64,000 nucleotides of DNA, from positions 1 to 64,000 of the forward strand of contig JAQWGN010000003.1 of the NCBI GenBank assembly GCA_029238215.1, given 5' to 3'. Below are positions 1 through 8,038 of the stretch, piece by piece; the first letter of the stretch is position 1; each line of letters starts with the position of its first letter. The DNA comes from Flavobacteriaceae bacterium. GTDB lineage: Bacteria; Bacteroidota; Bacteroidia; Flavobacteriales; Flavobacteriaceae. Position numbers and translations under genes: made by a program. The notes under the pieces were generated by a model. That model did not search any database. It was not told the DNA's origin and saw nothing but the letters and a program-made list of their open reading frames with translations.

Positions 1-191
1 ATGTTATAGCTTTTTGGCACATCCTTCACGTTTTAGTTGGTTTAATTGTCTTACTGGTAGTTATTTATAATCATTTTAAACAAAAATATAATCCTAATAA
101 TATGATAGGTCTTGAATTATCAGCGACTTATTGGCATTTTGTGGATATTTTATGGCTATTACTATTTTTGTTTTTTAATTTCTTTACCTAA
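1..191 (+). CDS. cytochrome c oxidase subunit III, C-terminal fragment
   Basis: The reading frame is open from base 3 to a TAA at 189-191, and its start lies outside the window. The roughly 62 visible residues contain the helix-ending motif AFWHILHVLVG and the terminal YWHFVDILWLLLF, both hallmarks of heme-copper oxidase subunit III. This subunit is an integral membrane part of the terminal oxidase that reduces O2. It is followed 42 bases later by a second, longer subunit III gene, so it is the upstream member of a tandem pair. The call rests on the conserved WHFVD block and operon context. Confidence 0.85.
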   Translation, partial: VIAFWHILHVLVGLIVLLVVIYNHFKQKYNPNNMIGLELSATYWHFVDILWLLLFLFFNFFT

Positions 192-233
192 AGAAAATCA
201 TTATTTTTGTCAAAATTTTAATAAACCTATTTT

Positions 234-1217
234 ATGAGTTCAACAGTTGCAAATACTGGAGTAGATAACCAAACTTGGGGTGGTGGAAATGCACCTTTGA
301 AAGCTAGCTATGGGAAAATGATGATGTGGTTTTTCATCGTTTCTGATGCGTTAACCTTTTCAGGTTTTCTAGTCGCTTACGGATTTTCCCGTTTTAAAAA
401 TATTGACTCATGGCCAATTGCTGATGAAGTATTTCATCACTTTCCATTTTTACATGGCGTGAATGCTCCGATGTACTATGTGGCTTTAATGACATTTATT
501 CTTATTTTTTCATCTGTTACTATGGTTCTGGCTGTAGATGCTGGGCACAAAATGGACAAGAGTAAGGTAGCTGTTTATATGTTTCTTACTATTATTGGAG
601 GCGCCGTGTTTGTTGGCTCACAAGCTTGGGAGTGGAAAAATTTTATTAAAGGAGAATATGGCGCTGTTGAAACACGTGGTGGACAAATTTTACAATTTGT
701 TTCTGCGGATTCAGGCAAGCGTATCGCTTTAGAAGATTTCGCTACAACACAACCTACAGATCGTACTCAAAACACTTCAGACAAGGGTATTTGGTTTGTT
801 AAAGAGTCTTCCTTGCCATCTTTCACTGTAGCTGAGGTGCAACAAGGGTTTTTAGCAAATGCTGACTTACGCATCAAAACAGAAATGATTGATGCTGAAA
901 CTGGGCATAAAATAATACTTGACCGTGCTGCATCAGAATCAAAAGTTGCACAGGCCGTGTACGTAGTAGAAGGAGCAAATCTTATACGCAATGAATATGG
1001 CAACCGTCTTTTTGCTGATTTCTTTTTCTTTATTACAGGATTCCACGGCTTTCACGTATTTTCTGGAGTTGTCATTAATGGCATTATATTTTTTAATGTT
1101 TTATTAGGTACCTACGAACGTAGGGGACATTATGAAATGGTTGAAAAAGTAGGCTTGTACTGGCACTTTGTAGACCTCGTTTGGGTATTTGTATTTACAT
1201 TTTTCTATCTCGTTTAA
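234..1217 (+). CDS. cytochrome c oxidase subunit III, long form with soluble insertion
   Basis: This 327-residue membrane protein belongs to the heme-copper oxidase subunit III family. Hydrophobic helices lie near residues 28-50, 78-100 and 113-132, and two more lie at the C-terminus. The diagnostic parts are SQAWEW, TGFHGFHVFSG and the final YWHFVDLVWVFVFTFFYL. Between SQAWEW and the FHGFHV helix there is a hydrophilic stretch of about 110 residues (roughly 150-260) that a canonical subunit III of about 200 residues lacks. It presumably faces the periplasm. The gene sits between another subunit III fragment and a subunit IV gene, so it is part of the aa3-type oxidase operon. Family assignment is firm; the role of the insertion is unknown. 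Confidence 0.9.
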   Translation: MSSTVANTGVDNQTWGGGNAPLKASYGKMMMWFFIVSDALTFSGFLVAYGFSRFKNIDSWPIADEVFHHFPFLHGVNAPMYYVALMTFILIFSSVTMVLAVDAGHKMDKSKVAVYMFLTIIGGAVFVGSQAWEWKNFIKGEYGAVETRGGQILQFVSADSGKRIALEDFATTQPTDRTQNTSDKGIWFVKESSLPSFTVAEVQQGFLANADLRIKTEMIDAETGHKIILDRAASESKVAQAVYVVEGANLIRNEYGNRLFADFFFFITGFHGFHVFSGVVINGIIFFNVLLGTYERRGHYEMVEKVGLYWHFVDLVWVFVFTFFYLV

Positions 1218-1218
1218 T

Positions 1219-1593
1219 ATGGCACATAAACTTTCAATTTTTCGCGGGCTTGTAACCTTTAAGTCAAACATTCAAAAAATTTGGGGGGTTCTAATTTTCC
1301 TTTCTATAGTAACAGCTGTTGAAGTTGCTCTTGGAATTATTAAGCCACCTATTTTACTAGCCCCTATCATGGGCATGAAAGGACTCAACTGGATATTCAT
1401 CATCTTAACTCTTGTTAAGGCGTATTATATTGCTTGGGACTTTATGCACTTACGTGATGAAAAGCGCAGCTTTACATCATCTATTGTGTTGCCTTTACTT
1501 ATCTTAATACCATACCTTATGTTTATTCTCCTCATTGAAGCGGACTATATATATGACGTAATGTTTAATGGGTTTTTAAGTTGGAATTTCTAG
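1219..1593 (+). CDS. cytochrome c oxidase subunit IV family protein
   Basis: The ATG at 1219 directly follows the subunit III stop. A longer in-frame start at 1189 would overlap that gene and is less likely. The 124-residue product has three hydrophobic segments. The phrases VEVALG and KAYYIAWDFMHLRDEKR match bacterial oxidase subunit IV (CyoD/CoxD-like) small subunits, whose third helix carries a conserved MHL. These subunits assist assembly or stability of the oxidase rather than catalysis. It is translated in tandem with the subunit III genes. Confidence 0.85.
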   Translation: MAHKLSIFRGLVTFKSNIQKIWGVLIFLSIVTAVEVALGIIKPPILLAPIMGMKGLNWIFIILTLVKAYYIAWDFMHLRDEKRSFTSSIVLPLLILIPYLMFILLIEADYIYDVMFNGFLSWNF

Positions 1594-1603
1594 AAAATAT
1601 TTT

Positions 1604-2224
1604 ATGAAAAAATACATTGTTCTAGCTATACTTTTTGTTTTTCCGCTAGTTGTGTATTTATTTTTCGCATCTGGTGTAAACCATTTTGCCAAGCTTCCTG
1701 TGCTCACTCAAAACATTGATGAAATAGGCGCTTATTCCGAAGCTCAATTCAAAGATAGAATTACAGTACTTGGTTTTCTTGGCAATAGCTTAAACGATAA
1801 AAAAGCCTTGGCGTTAAACCTCAATCAAAAAATATACAAACGCTTTTATCAGTTTACCGATTTTCAGTTTTTAATAGCCTTGCCAGAAGGAACTGAAGTA
1901 CAAGCAGCAGCCCTAAAGGCTGAACTTGGTGGTACTACTGGAACTGATATGGAACGCTGGACATTTGTGTTTTTAAACCCACAGCAACTTAAAGACCTCT
2001 TTAACAGCCTTAACCTTCCGTTGAACCTCGATAAAAACCTATCTAGCCCCTATGTTTTTATAGTCGATCGAGACGGAAACCTTCGCGGTCGTGACGATGA
2101 TGGATTTGAAGGCTATGACGCTCGCTCTGTTGCAGATATAAACAACAATATGGTAGACGATGTCAAAGTTATTTTGGCTGAATACCGTTTGGCCTTAAAA
2201 AAATACAACCAACGCAAGCCATAG
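1604..2224 (+). CDS. membrane-anchored thioredoxin-fold-like protein (SCO-adjacent, no cysteines)
   Basis: This 206-residue protein has one N-terminal membrane anchor (residues 4-24) and a periplasmic domain. The pattern RITVLGFLGN, a middle helical region and SPYVFIVDRDGNLRGRDDDG resembles a peroxiredoxin/SCO-like thioredoxin fold. It carries no CxxC or CxxxC, so it cannot bind copper or do thiol exchange as SCO does. It stands 3 bases before the SCO gene inside the oxidase operon. A similar gene is often present at this place in Flavobacteriia (recalled, not checked). An accessory oxidase-assembly role is inferred only from position. Confidence 0.6.
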   Translation: MKKYIVLAILFVFPLVVYLFFASGVNHFAKLPVLTQNIDEIGAYSEAQFKDRITVLGFLGNSLNDKKALALNLNQKIYKRFYQFTDFQFLIALPEGTEVQAAALKAELGGTTGTDMERWTFVFLNPQQLKDLFNSLNLPLNLDKNLSSPYVFIVDRDGNLRGRDDDGFEGYDARSVADINNNMVDDVKVILAEYRLALKKYNQRKP

Positions 2225-2227
2225 CCC

Positions 2228-2929
2228 ATGCGCCGTTATTCTTATATCGCTGTATCTTTTATCATTTTGGTATTTGGTATTCTATTTGTACCCCGAATTA
2301 TTCTTCGTTTTCAAGATTCCAGCGTTATAGATTCTAATAGATTGAGTAGCCCATTGCCTTTGGCATATATAGCACTCGACGGTGAGAACAAAAGAGTTCC
2401 CGACTTTGTGTTTACAAATCAAGATAATCGTATTATTTCAAATGAAGATTATTTAGGAAAAGTATACGTTGTTGAGTTTTTCTTTACCACATGCCCTACC
2501 ATTTGCCCAATTATGAACGCGAACATGAAGCGTCTGGAGTTGGCCTTTGGAAATCGTGATGACTTTGGCATTGCATCATTTACTATTGATCCTGAAAAGG
2601 ACACACCAAAACAACTTAAACGTTATGCTGAAAACATGGAAGTTTTTAGTCAAAACTGGCACTTTTTAACGGGCGACCGTTCTGCTATTTATTCCTTAGC
2701 GAATAGCGGGTTTAATATTTTTGCAGGAATCAATCCGAATGTTGCTGGTGGTTTTGAGCATCAAGGCTATTTTGCCTTAGTAGACCAAAAAGGCTATCTT
2801 CGTTCAAGGACGGATCGTTTTGGTAATCCTATTGTGTACTACCTTGGGATTTCAGAAGATGAACTTACAATCCAAGGAACGGATATGATCTTAGAAGACA
2901 TAAAAAAATTACTTGACTATGAATACTAA
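2228..2929 (+). CDS. SCO1/SenC family copper chaperone
   Basis: The 233-residue product starts with a membrane anchor (residues 5-25) followed by a thioredoxin-fold periplasmic domain. The copper-binding CxxxC is visible in FTTCPTICPIMNANM, and the partner histidine in GGFEHQGYFALVD. SCO proteins deliver copper or reduce cysteines for the CuA centre of cytochrome c oxidase subunit II. The gene lies between oxidase genes and DUF420. Its stop overlaps the next ATG by 11 bases, which suggests coupled translation. Confidence 0.93.
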   Translation: MRRYSYIAVSFIILVFGILFVPRIILRFQDSSVIDSNRLSSPLPLAYIALDGENKRVPDFVFTNQDNRIISNEDYLGKVYVVEFFFTTCPTICPIMNANMKRLELAFGNRDDFGIASFTIDPEKDTPKQLKRYAENMEVFSQNWHFLTGDRSAIYSLANSGFNIFAGINPNVAGGFEHQGYFALVDQKGYLRSRTDRFGNPIVYYLGISEDELTIQGTDMILEDIKKLLDYEY

Positions 2930-3443
2930 ATCGCTAAAAACTTACAACGCTATTATTGTAGCGGTTTCTATTGTAATTCCAATCGTTGTAGCAATTTTAT
3001 TTACCATACGAATACCCAATACTGCATCGCTGTCAATGCTTCCGCCTATATATGCCACCATTAACGGCATCACAGCCATACTTCTTATTGTTGCAGTGCT
3101 GCAAATTAAACGTGGAAACAGAAAGGTACATGAACGCCTGATGAAGGTAAATATCTTTTTGTCCTTGCTATTTCTGCTTATGTATATAGCATACCACCTT
3201 ACTTCTGATTCCACTCCATTTGGAGGTGAAGGCTTGTTGCGTTATGCATATTTTTTTATTTTAATAACCCACATCGTACTTTCTATTGCGTTAATTCCGC
3301 TTGTTTTGTTTACCTACAAACATGCGGCATTACGTAATTTCGAAGCACACAAACGTCTATCTCGAATCACTTTTCCCATATGGTTATATGTAGCGGTTAC
3401 TGGAGTTGTTGTGTATTTAATGATTGCCCCTTATTACGGATAA
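2919..3443 (+). CDS. DUF420 family membrane protein
   Basis: The protein of 174 residues has four to five hydrophobic helices and conserved-looking residues in MYIAYHLTSDSTPFGGEG and ILITHIVLSIALIPLV. This is the usual pattern of DUF420 proteins that accompany SCO and cytochrome oxidase genes in Bacteroidota and Firmicutes (CtaM-like). They are thought to help oxidase maturation. The ATG at 2919 is preferred over a TTG at 2913. It overlaps the end of the SCO gene, a sign of translational coupling. Confidence 0.82.
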   Translation: MNTKSLKTYNAIIVAVSIVIPIVVAILFTIRIPNTASLSMLPPIYATINGITAILLIVAVLQIKRGNRKVHERLMKVNIFLSLLFLLMYIAYHLTSDSTPFGGEGLLRYAYFFILITHIVLSIALIPLVLFTYKHAALRNFEAHKRLSRITFPIWLYVAVTGVVVYLMIAPYYG

Positions 3444-3444
3444 C

Positions 3445-3636
3445 ATGCTACAACTAAAACTATTTTTAGGATTGGCAAATGTCCAATGCGCCATGTGTCG
3501 TGCTGTGTTAGAAACTGGCGCCAATGCCGAAACTGCTAAAAGCTTAAACGATGGAATTATATACCTTATGGTTGTTCCATATATTTTGGTAGGGGTTGTG
3601 GGCTATGCCGTTTACCGCCTGTTTTACAAAAAATAA
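3445..3636 (+). CDS. small membrane protein with CxxC, oxidase operon
   Basis: A 63-residue protein begins one base after the DUF420 stop. It has an N-terminal segment with the pair QCAMCRA (CxxC), a polar linker (LETGANAETAKSLNDG) and one clear hydrophobic helix (IIYLMVVPYILVGVVGYAVYR). An upstream TTG at 3424 is in frame but overlaps DUF420. I do not recognise a named family, although a small CAMC-containing protein after DUF420 is typical of flavobacterial oxidase operons as I recall them. The cysteine pair may bind a metal or be redox active; that is inference. Confidence 0.65.
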   Translation: MLQLKLFLGLANVQCAMCRAVLETGANAETAKSLNDGIIYLMVVPYILVGVVGYAVYRLFYKK

Positions 3637-3644
3637 TAACTTTG
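3637..3644 (+). promoter_or_regulatory. candidate -7 box for the export operon
   Basis: TAACTTTG matches the Bacteroidota -7 consensus TAnnTTTG. It lies at the stop of the preceding gene and 59 bases before the ABC ATPase start. No clear TTTG at the -33 position was found, so support is partial. Confidence 0.45.
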
Positions 3645-3703
3645 TAACATATTCGTACTCTGTTCGTTAATGAGTAATGTGATATACCCAAAACAGTCTT
3701 GTT

Positions 3704-4408
3704 ATGATAAAAATCGCCGATTTACATAAGTCCTATGCGATGGGCCAAAATTCACTTCATGTTCTTAAAGGGATAAACTTTGATGTAGCAGCTGGCGAGA
3801 TGGTTGCCATAATGGGTTCTTCAGGCTCTGGGAAGTCTACCTTATTAAATATTTTAGGGATGCTTGATGTCGCTGATCAGGGAACATATAATTTAGATGG
3901 TGCAACAATCAAAGACCTAGACGAAACCAAAGCCGCCGTTTATAGAAATAAGTTTTTGGGCTTTGTTTTCCAATCCTTCAATTTGATTTCTTACAAGACA
4001 GCACTAGAAAATGTGATGCTTCCATTGTACTATCAGAAAGTTGCACGAAAGGAACGAATAGCTCGAGCGCAAAAGTTTTTAGAGCAGGTAGGGCTTGGTC
4101 CTTGGGCATCGCATCACCCAAACGAATTATCGGGAGGTCAAAAACAACGTGTGGCAATTGCACGTGCCTTGGTTTCCGAACCCAAAGTAATACTTGCTGA
4201 TGAACCAACAGGTGCATTAGACTCCAAAACATCGTATGAATTGATGGACGTTCTACAAACCATTAACGATCAAGGAATTACTTTGCTTATTGTAACACAC
4301 GAAGAAGATATTGCCAAAATGTGTAAGCGAATCGTGCATTTACGCGATGGTGTTATTGTTACTGATGAAAAAGTAAAGCAAGTAAAAGCCATTCAGCATG
4401 TGGAGTAG
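3704..4408 (+). CDS. ABC transporter ATP-binding protein (MacB/LolD type)
   Basis: The 234-residue ATPase shows Walker A GSSGSGKST, the signature LSGGQKQRVAIARAL and Walker B VILADEPTGALDS. The TGALDSKT wording is typical of the MacB/LolD/FtsE family, which pairs with FtsX-type permeases. It drives a mechanotransmission pump spanning the envelope. The next gene starts inside its last codons (overlap 11 bases), and two permeases, a membrane fusion protein and a TolC-like channel follow. The substrate cannot be told from the sequence. Confidence 0.92.
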   Translation: MIKIADLHKSYAMGQNSLHVLKGINFDVAAGEMVAIMGSSGSGKSTLLNILGMLDVADQGTYNLDGATIKDLDETKAAVYRNKFLGFVFQSFNLISYKTALENVMLPLYYQKVARKERIARAQKFLEQVGLGPWASHHPNELSGGQKQRVAIARALVSEPKVILADEPTGALDSKTSYELMDVLQTINDQGITLLIVTHEEDIAKMCKRIVHLRDGVIVTDEKVKQVKAIQHVE

Positions 4409-5627
4409 AGATCGATGGCAAGAAATGTTTTACACCCTGCGCAAAAATAAATTGCGCACAGCTTTATCGGGCTTCACTGTGGCTATGGGCATTTTTATTT
4501 TCGTACTCCTTTTTGGCTTTGGCAACGGACTCAAAAATTCTTTTGAAACATTTTTCTTAGATGACTCAACAAACACGCTTTGGCTATATCCAGGATTAAC
4601 CGAAAAACCGTACAGAGGTTTTAAAGCAAAGCGGCGTATTATTTTTAGGAATGATGACTTAACAGACATACAGCAAAACTTCGCTTTTTTTATTCAATAT
4701 ATGACACCACGGATTAGCCGGGGTGCCTTAGTTAAACACGGAAAAGAAAGTAATAATTACACAATCAGAGGAGTTGCTCCTGGACACCAATTTGCAGAAA
4801 AAAGTATAATTACTAAGGGTCGGTATATAAACCAAAATGATATTATTAAAAAAACAAAGTATGCTACCATTGGGCGATTGGTAGAAAAGGATTTATTTGG
4901 TAATCGTTCCGCTTTGGGGCAAAACATCGACATAAGCGGGGTGTCTTTTAAGGTTGTTGGTGTTTTTGAAGATGAGGGTGGCGATAATGAAGAACGTCTA
5001 ATTTATATCTCATACACTACCCGACAGCAACTTGAAAAAAGTAACGATAGGGTTGATCAAATTATTGTGGCATTTCGACCTGAACTTGGGCATGCAGGTG
5101 CTCTAGCATTCGAAAAGAAATTGAGTGCCTTTATGCGTAAAAAGCACGTTGTAGCCGCTAACGACCGAAGCGGAATCTATATGCGTAATGTTGCTACTGA
5201 CTTGAAAGAGACCCAACAATTTGCGAGTATATTGCAACTGATTGTCAGCTTTGTTGGTCTAGGCACCTTACTAGCAGGAATTATTGGCATTTCAAATATT
5301 ATGGTGTACGTTGTAAAAGAACGTACTAAAGAATTGGGCATACGAAAAGCGATTGGGGCTACACCCAAAGCCGTAGTTGGAATGATTCTTCATGAATCGG
5401 TTTTTATTACAACCATGGCCGGCTATGCTGGTCTTTTAGCGGGTGTTGGTACACTGGCCTTAATTGGAGATTCCTTAGAAGAATTTTTTATTATAAACCC
5501 ATATATAAGTACCAATACTGCCATTGGCGCAACATTGGTCTTGATTGTTTTTGGTGCATTGGCAGGCTACATCCCAGCCCGTCGAGCATCTAAAATAAAA
5601 CCTATAATTGCCTTAAGAGACGAATGA
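4398..5627 (+). CDS. ABC transporter permease, MacB/FtsX family (first of two)
   Basis: This 409-residue protein has an N-terminal helix (about 20-42) and a large periplasmic MacB-like domain (about 50-270). A C-terminal FtsX domain of three helices follows, containing GIIGISNIMVYVVKERTKELGIRKAIGATP, the coupling-helix signature. It ends with PARRASKIKPIIALRDE, also typical. It overlaps the next permease by 4 bases (ATGA), so two unequal permeases are probably made together and may form a heterodimer around the ATPase. Confidence 0.9.
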   Translation: MWSRDRWQEMFYTLRKNKLRTALSGFTVAMGIFIFVLLFGFGNGLKNSFETFFLDDSTNTLWLYPGLTEKPYRGFKAKRRIIFRNDDLTDIQQNFAFFIQYMTPRISRGALVKHGKESNNYTIRGVAPGHQFAEKSIITKGRYINQNDIIKKTKYATIGRLVEKDLFGNRSALGQNIDISGVSFKVVGVFEDEGGDNEERLIYISYTTRQQLEKSNDRVDQIIVAFRPELGHAGALAFEKKLSAFMRKKHVVAANDRSGIYMRNVATDLKETQQFASILQLIVSFVGLGTLLAGIIGISNIMVYVVKERTKELGIRKAIGATPKAVVGMILHESVFITTMAGYAGLLAGVGTLALIGDSLEEFFIINPYISTNTAIGATLVLIVFGALAGYIPARRASKIKPIIALRDE

Positions 5628-6895
5628 TGTTTAGAACTCTTTTTGATCGAGATACCTGGCAAGAAATTTTTGGATCCATCCAAAAAAATAAGTTACGCAC
5701 AGTGGTTACTGTAATTGGCGTATTGTGGGGGATCTTTATTTATATCACGCTTTCAGGTGCTTCAAAAGGATTGGATAATGGATTTGAACGCCAATTTGAG
5801 GAGGTTGCCATAAACAGCTTATTTGTGTGGGCACAACGAACAAGTATTCCATATGCTGGGTTTAGAACAGGACGCCCTATGCAACTCAAGCTCGACGATC
5901 AAGCGTATTTAATGCACCATATTCCAGAACTTCAATACATAGCCCCACGAGTAGCTCAAGGGGTTTTTGGGGATCAAGCGCCTTTAATTAAAAGAGGGTC
6001 CAAAAGCAATAATTACGCCTTATATGGTGACTTTCCTATCTTAGTTAAGATTGCTTCAAAAAACATCTATGATGGTGGTCGGTTTATTAATCAAGCGGAT
6101 ATTGATCAACAGCGAAAGGTATGTGTGATAGGAGAGCGTACGCAAGCAGAGCTTTTTGAAAAAAAGGAAGATCCTATAGGCGCATTTATCCAAATTAATA
6201 ACGTCTATTTTCAGGTTGTTGGAGTTCATAAGTTTACTCCTGGTGGTGGATTTGAAAGCGATAGCGATATTTTTATTCCCTTTTCAACCTTTAAAATTTT
6301 ATACAATACCGGGCAGAATGTTGATTGGTTTGCTATGGCTGCTTATGACAATGCAAATGTGATATTGGTTGAGGAAGACATCAAAACGGCATTAAAAGTT
6401 AAACATCGCGTACACCCCGACGACGCACGTGCTTTTGGTAGTTTTAATTTGGGGGAAGTTTTTAATAAAATTAAAGGCTTTTCTAGCGGAATGAATATTT
6501 TGTCATTGGTTGTTGGTATTGCTACTATTTTGGCAGGTGTAATTGGCATTGGAAATATTTTATTGATTTCTGTAAGAGAGCGTACCAAAGAGTTGGGAAT
6601 TCGACGTGCCCTTGGTGCTACTCCTAGTGAAGTCCGAATGCAAATCATCATAGAATCGGTGTTTTTAACACTTATTGCCGGAATTTTAGGAATTATATTA
6701 GGGTCATTTGTTTTGGCAATTATCAACGTTATAACAGCAGAGGGAAGCTCTATTCCTTATACAAATCCAACAGTGCCAATAAAATTTATTTTTGGAGCAC
6801 TAGGGCTAATGGTAGGTTTGGGCACCCTTATTGGGCTAATTCCTGCACAACGCGCCGTTAGCATCAAACCGATTGACGCACTTCGAGAAGAATAA
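5624..6895 (+). CDS. ABC transporter permease, MacB/FtsX family (second of two)
   Basis: The 423-residue paralogue of the preceding gene has the same architecture: N-terminal helix near 20-42, a periplasmic MacB-like core, and an FtsX domain with RERTKELGIRRALGATPSEV. It ends PAQRAVSIKPIDALREE. Both permeases start with a matching region (RDxWQEI/M ... KNKLRT), so they come from an old duplication. Nothing is truncated. It probably forms a heterodimer with the previous product and exports a small molecule or peptide through the TolC partner. Confidence 0.9.
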   Translation: MMFRTLFDRDTWQEIFGSIQKNKLRTVVTVIGVLWGIFIYITLSGASKGLDNGFERQFEEVAINSLFVWAQRTSIPYAGFRTGRPMQLKLDDQAYLMHHIPELQYIAPRVAQGVFGDQAPLIKRGSKSNNYALYGDFPILVKIASKNIYDGGRFINQADIDQQRKVCVIGERTQAELFEKKEDPIGAFIQINNVYFQVVGVHKFTPGGGFESDSDIFIPFSTFKILYNTGQNVDWFAMAAYDNANVILVEEDIKTALKVKHRVHPDDARAFGSFNLGEVFNKIKGFSSGMNILSLVVGIATILAGVIGIGNILLISVRERTKELGIRRALGATPSEVRMQIIIESVFLTLIAGILGIILGSFVLAIINVITAEGSSIPYTNPTVPIKFIFGALGLMVGLGTLIGLIPAQRAVSIKPIDALREE

Positions 6896-6913
6896 TAATG
6901 TAACACTAAACCT

Positions 6914-8038
6914 ATGAAAATCACCAAATATTTTATTATCGGCCTTTTTGTTTTAGGCTTGCTTTTTTCTGCCACCTACTTTGTAAAAACCAATAGCAAA
7001 TCAGCCATTACCTATAAAACGGAACAATTATTTAAAACCACAATAGAAAAAGAAACCGTAGTGACGGGCAAGGTTGTTCCAGAAGATGAAGTTGAAGTAA
7101 AACCTCAAATTGGGGGTATTATCGAGTCAATTTTTGTCGAAGAAGGCAATCAAGTCAGTCTGGGAGATCTTATCGCTCGAATCAAAGTCGTTCCTAATGA
7201 ACAAAACTTAAATGCAGCCCAAGGACGCCTTAAGAAAACTCAAATCGCTTTAAATACCCTAAAAAAAGATTTTATTCGAAATCAAAAATTGTTTGAAAAA
7301 GGGATTATTGCAAGTGCCGAATTTCTTTCTATTGAATTGCAATACAATCAAGCCAAACAAGATGTGCTCAATGCAGAAAGTGACTTAAAGATTATCAAAG
7401 AAGGGTCTATAGGTGGATCTAAATCGGCAAACACGGATATTAGGGCTACTGTTTCAGGAACTGTATTGGAAATACCTGTAAAGGAAGGCGATCAGGTTAT
7501 TGAATCCAATAGTTTTAACGCTGGAACTACCATAGCTTCTATTGCCGACTTGAACAAAATGATTTTTGAAGGAAAAGTGGATGAAGCAGAAGTAGCGTCT
7601 TTAAAAGTGGGTACAAGCCTGAAAGTAAGCTTAGGGGCTATTGAAGACCAAGAACTAAGTGCATCCTTAAAATTTATTGCGCCAAAAGGCACAGAAGAAC
7701 AAGGAGCTGTTCAATTCAAAATTGAAGCAGATTTAGCATTAAATGACAGCATATTTGTACGTGCTGGTTATAGTGCAAATGCGGCTATAGTTCTTGAGCG
7801 TAAGGAAGCTGTATTGGCATTGCGTGAGGCTTTGATTCAGTTTGATCGTAAAACTCAGGACCCTTATGTTGAAGTCATGCTTTCCGATCAAGAATTTGAG
7901 CGACGTGATGTAAAACTTGGTATTTCTGACGGGGTTAATGTAGAGATTTTGGAGGGTGTTTCAGAAGAAGATGATGTTAAAGTTTGGAACCGTACCGAAG
8001 AACGTGAGAATAACAATAAAGAAGAAGATGATGCGTAG
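6914..8038 (+). CDS. periplasmic membrane-fusion (adaptor) protein, HlyD/MacA family
   Basis: The product of 374 residues has an N-terminal membrane anchor (residues 5-24). A biotinyl-lipoyl-like half motif (VVTGKVVPEDEVEVKPQIGGIIESI) follows, then an alpha-helical hairpin (about 95-150) and a second half motif (DIRATVSGTVLEIPVKEGDQV). The C-terminal beta-barrel is acidic and lysine-rich at its end. Such adaptors join an inner-membrane pump to an outer-membrane channel. Position between the permeases and a TolC-like gene supports this. Its last codons overlap the channel gene. Confidence 0.9.
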   Translation: MKITKYFIIGLFVLGLLFSATYFVKTNSKSAITYKTEQLFKTTIEKETVVTGKVVPEDEVEVKPQIGGIIESIFVEEGNQVSLGDLIARIKVVPNEQNLNAAQGRLKKTQIALNTLKKDFIRNQKLFEKGIIASAEFLSIELQYNQAKQDVLNAESDLKIIKEGSIGGSKSANTDIRATVSGTVLEIPVKEGDQVIESNSFNAGTTIASIADLNKMIFEGKVDEAEVASLKVGTSLKVSLGAIEDQELSASLKFIAPKGTEEQGAVQFKIEADLALNDSIFVRAGYSANAAIVLERKEAVLALREALIQFDRKTQDPYVEVMLSDQEFERRDVKLGISDGVNVEILEGVSEEDDVKVWNRTEERENNNKEEDDA

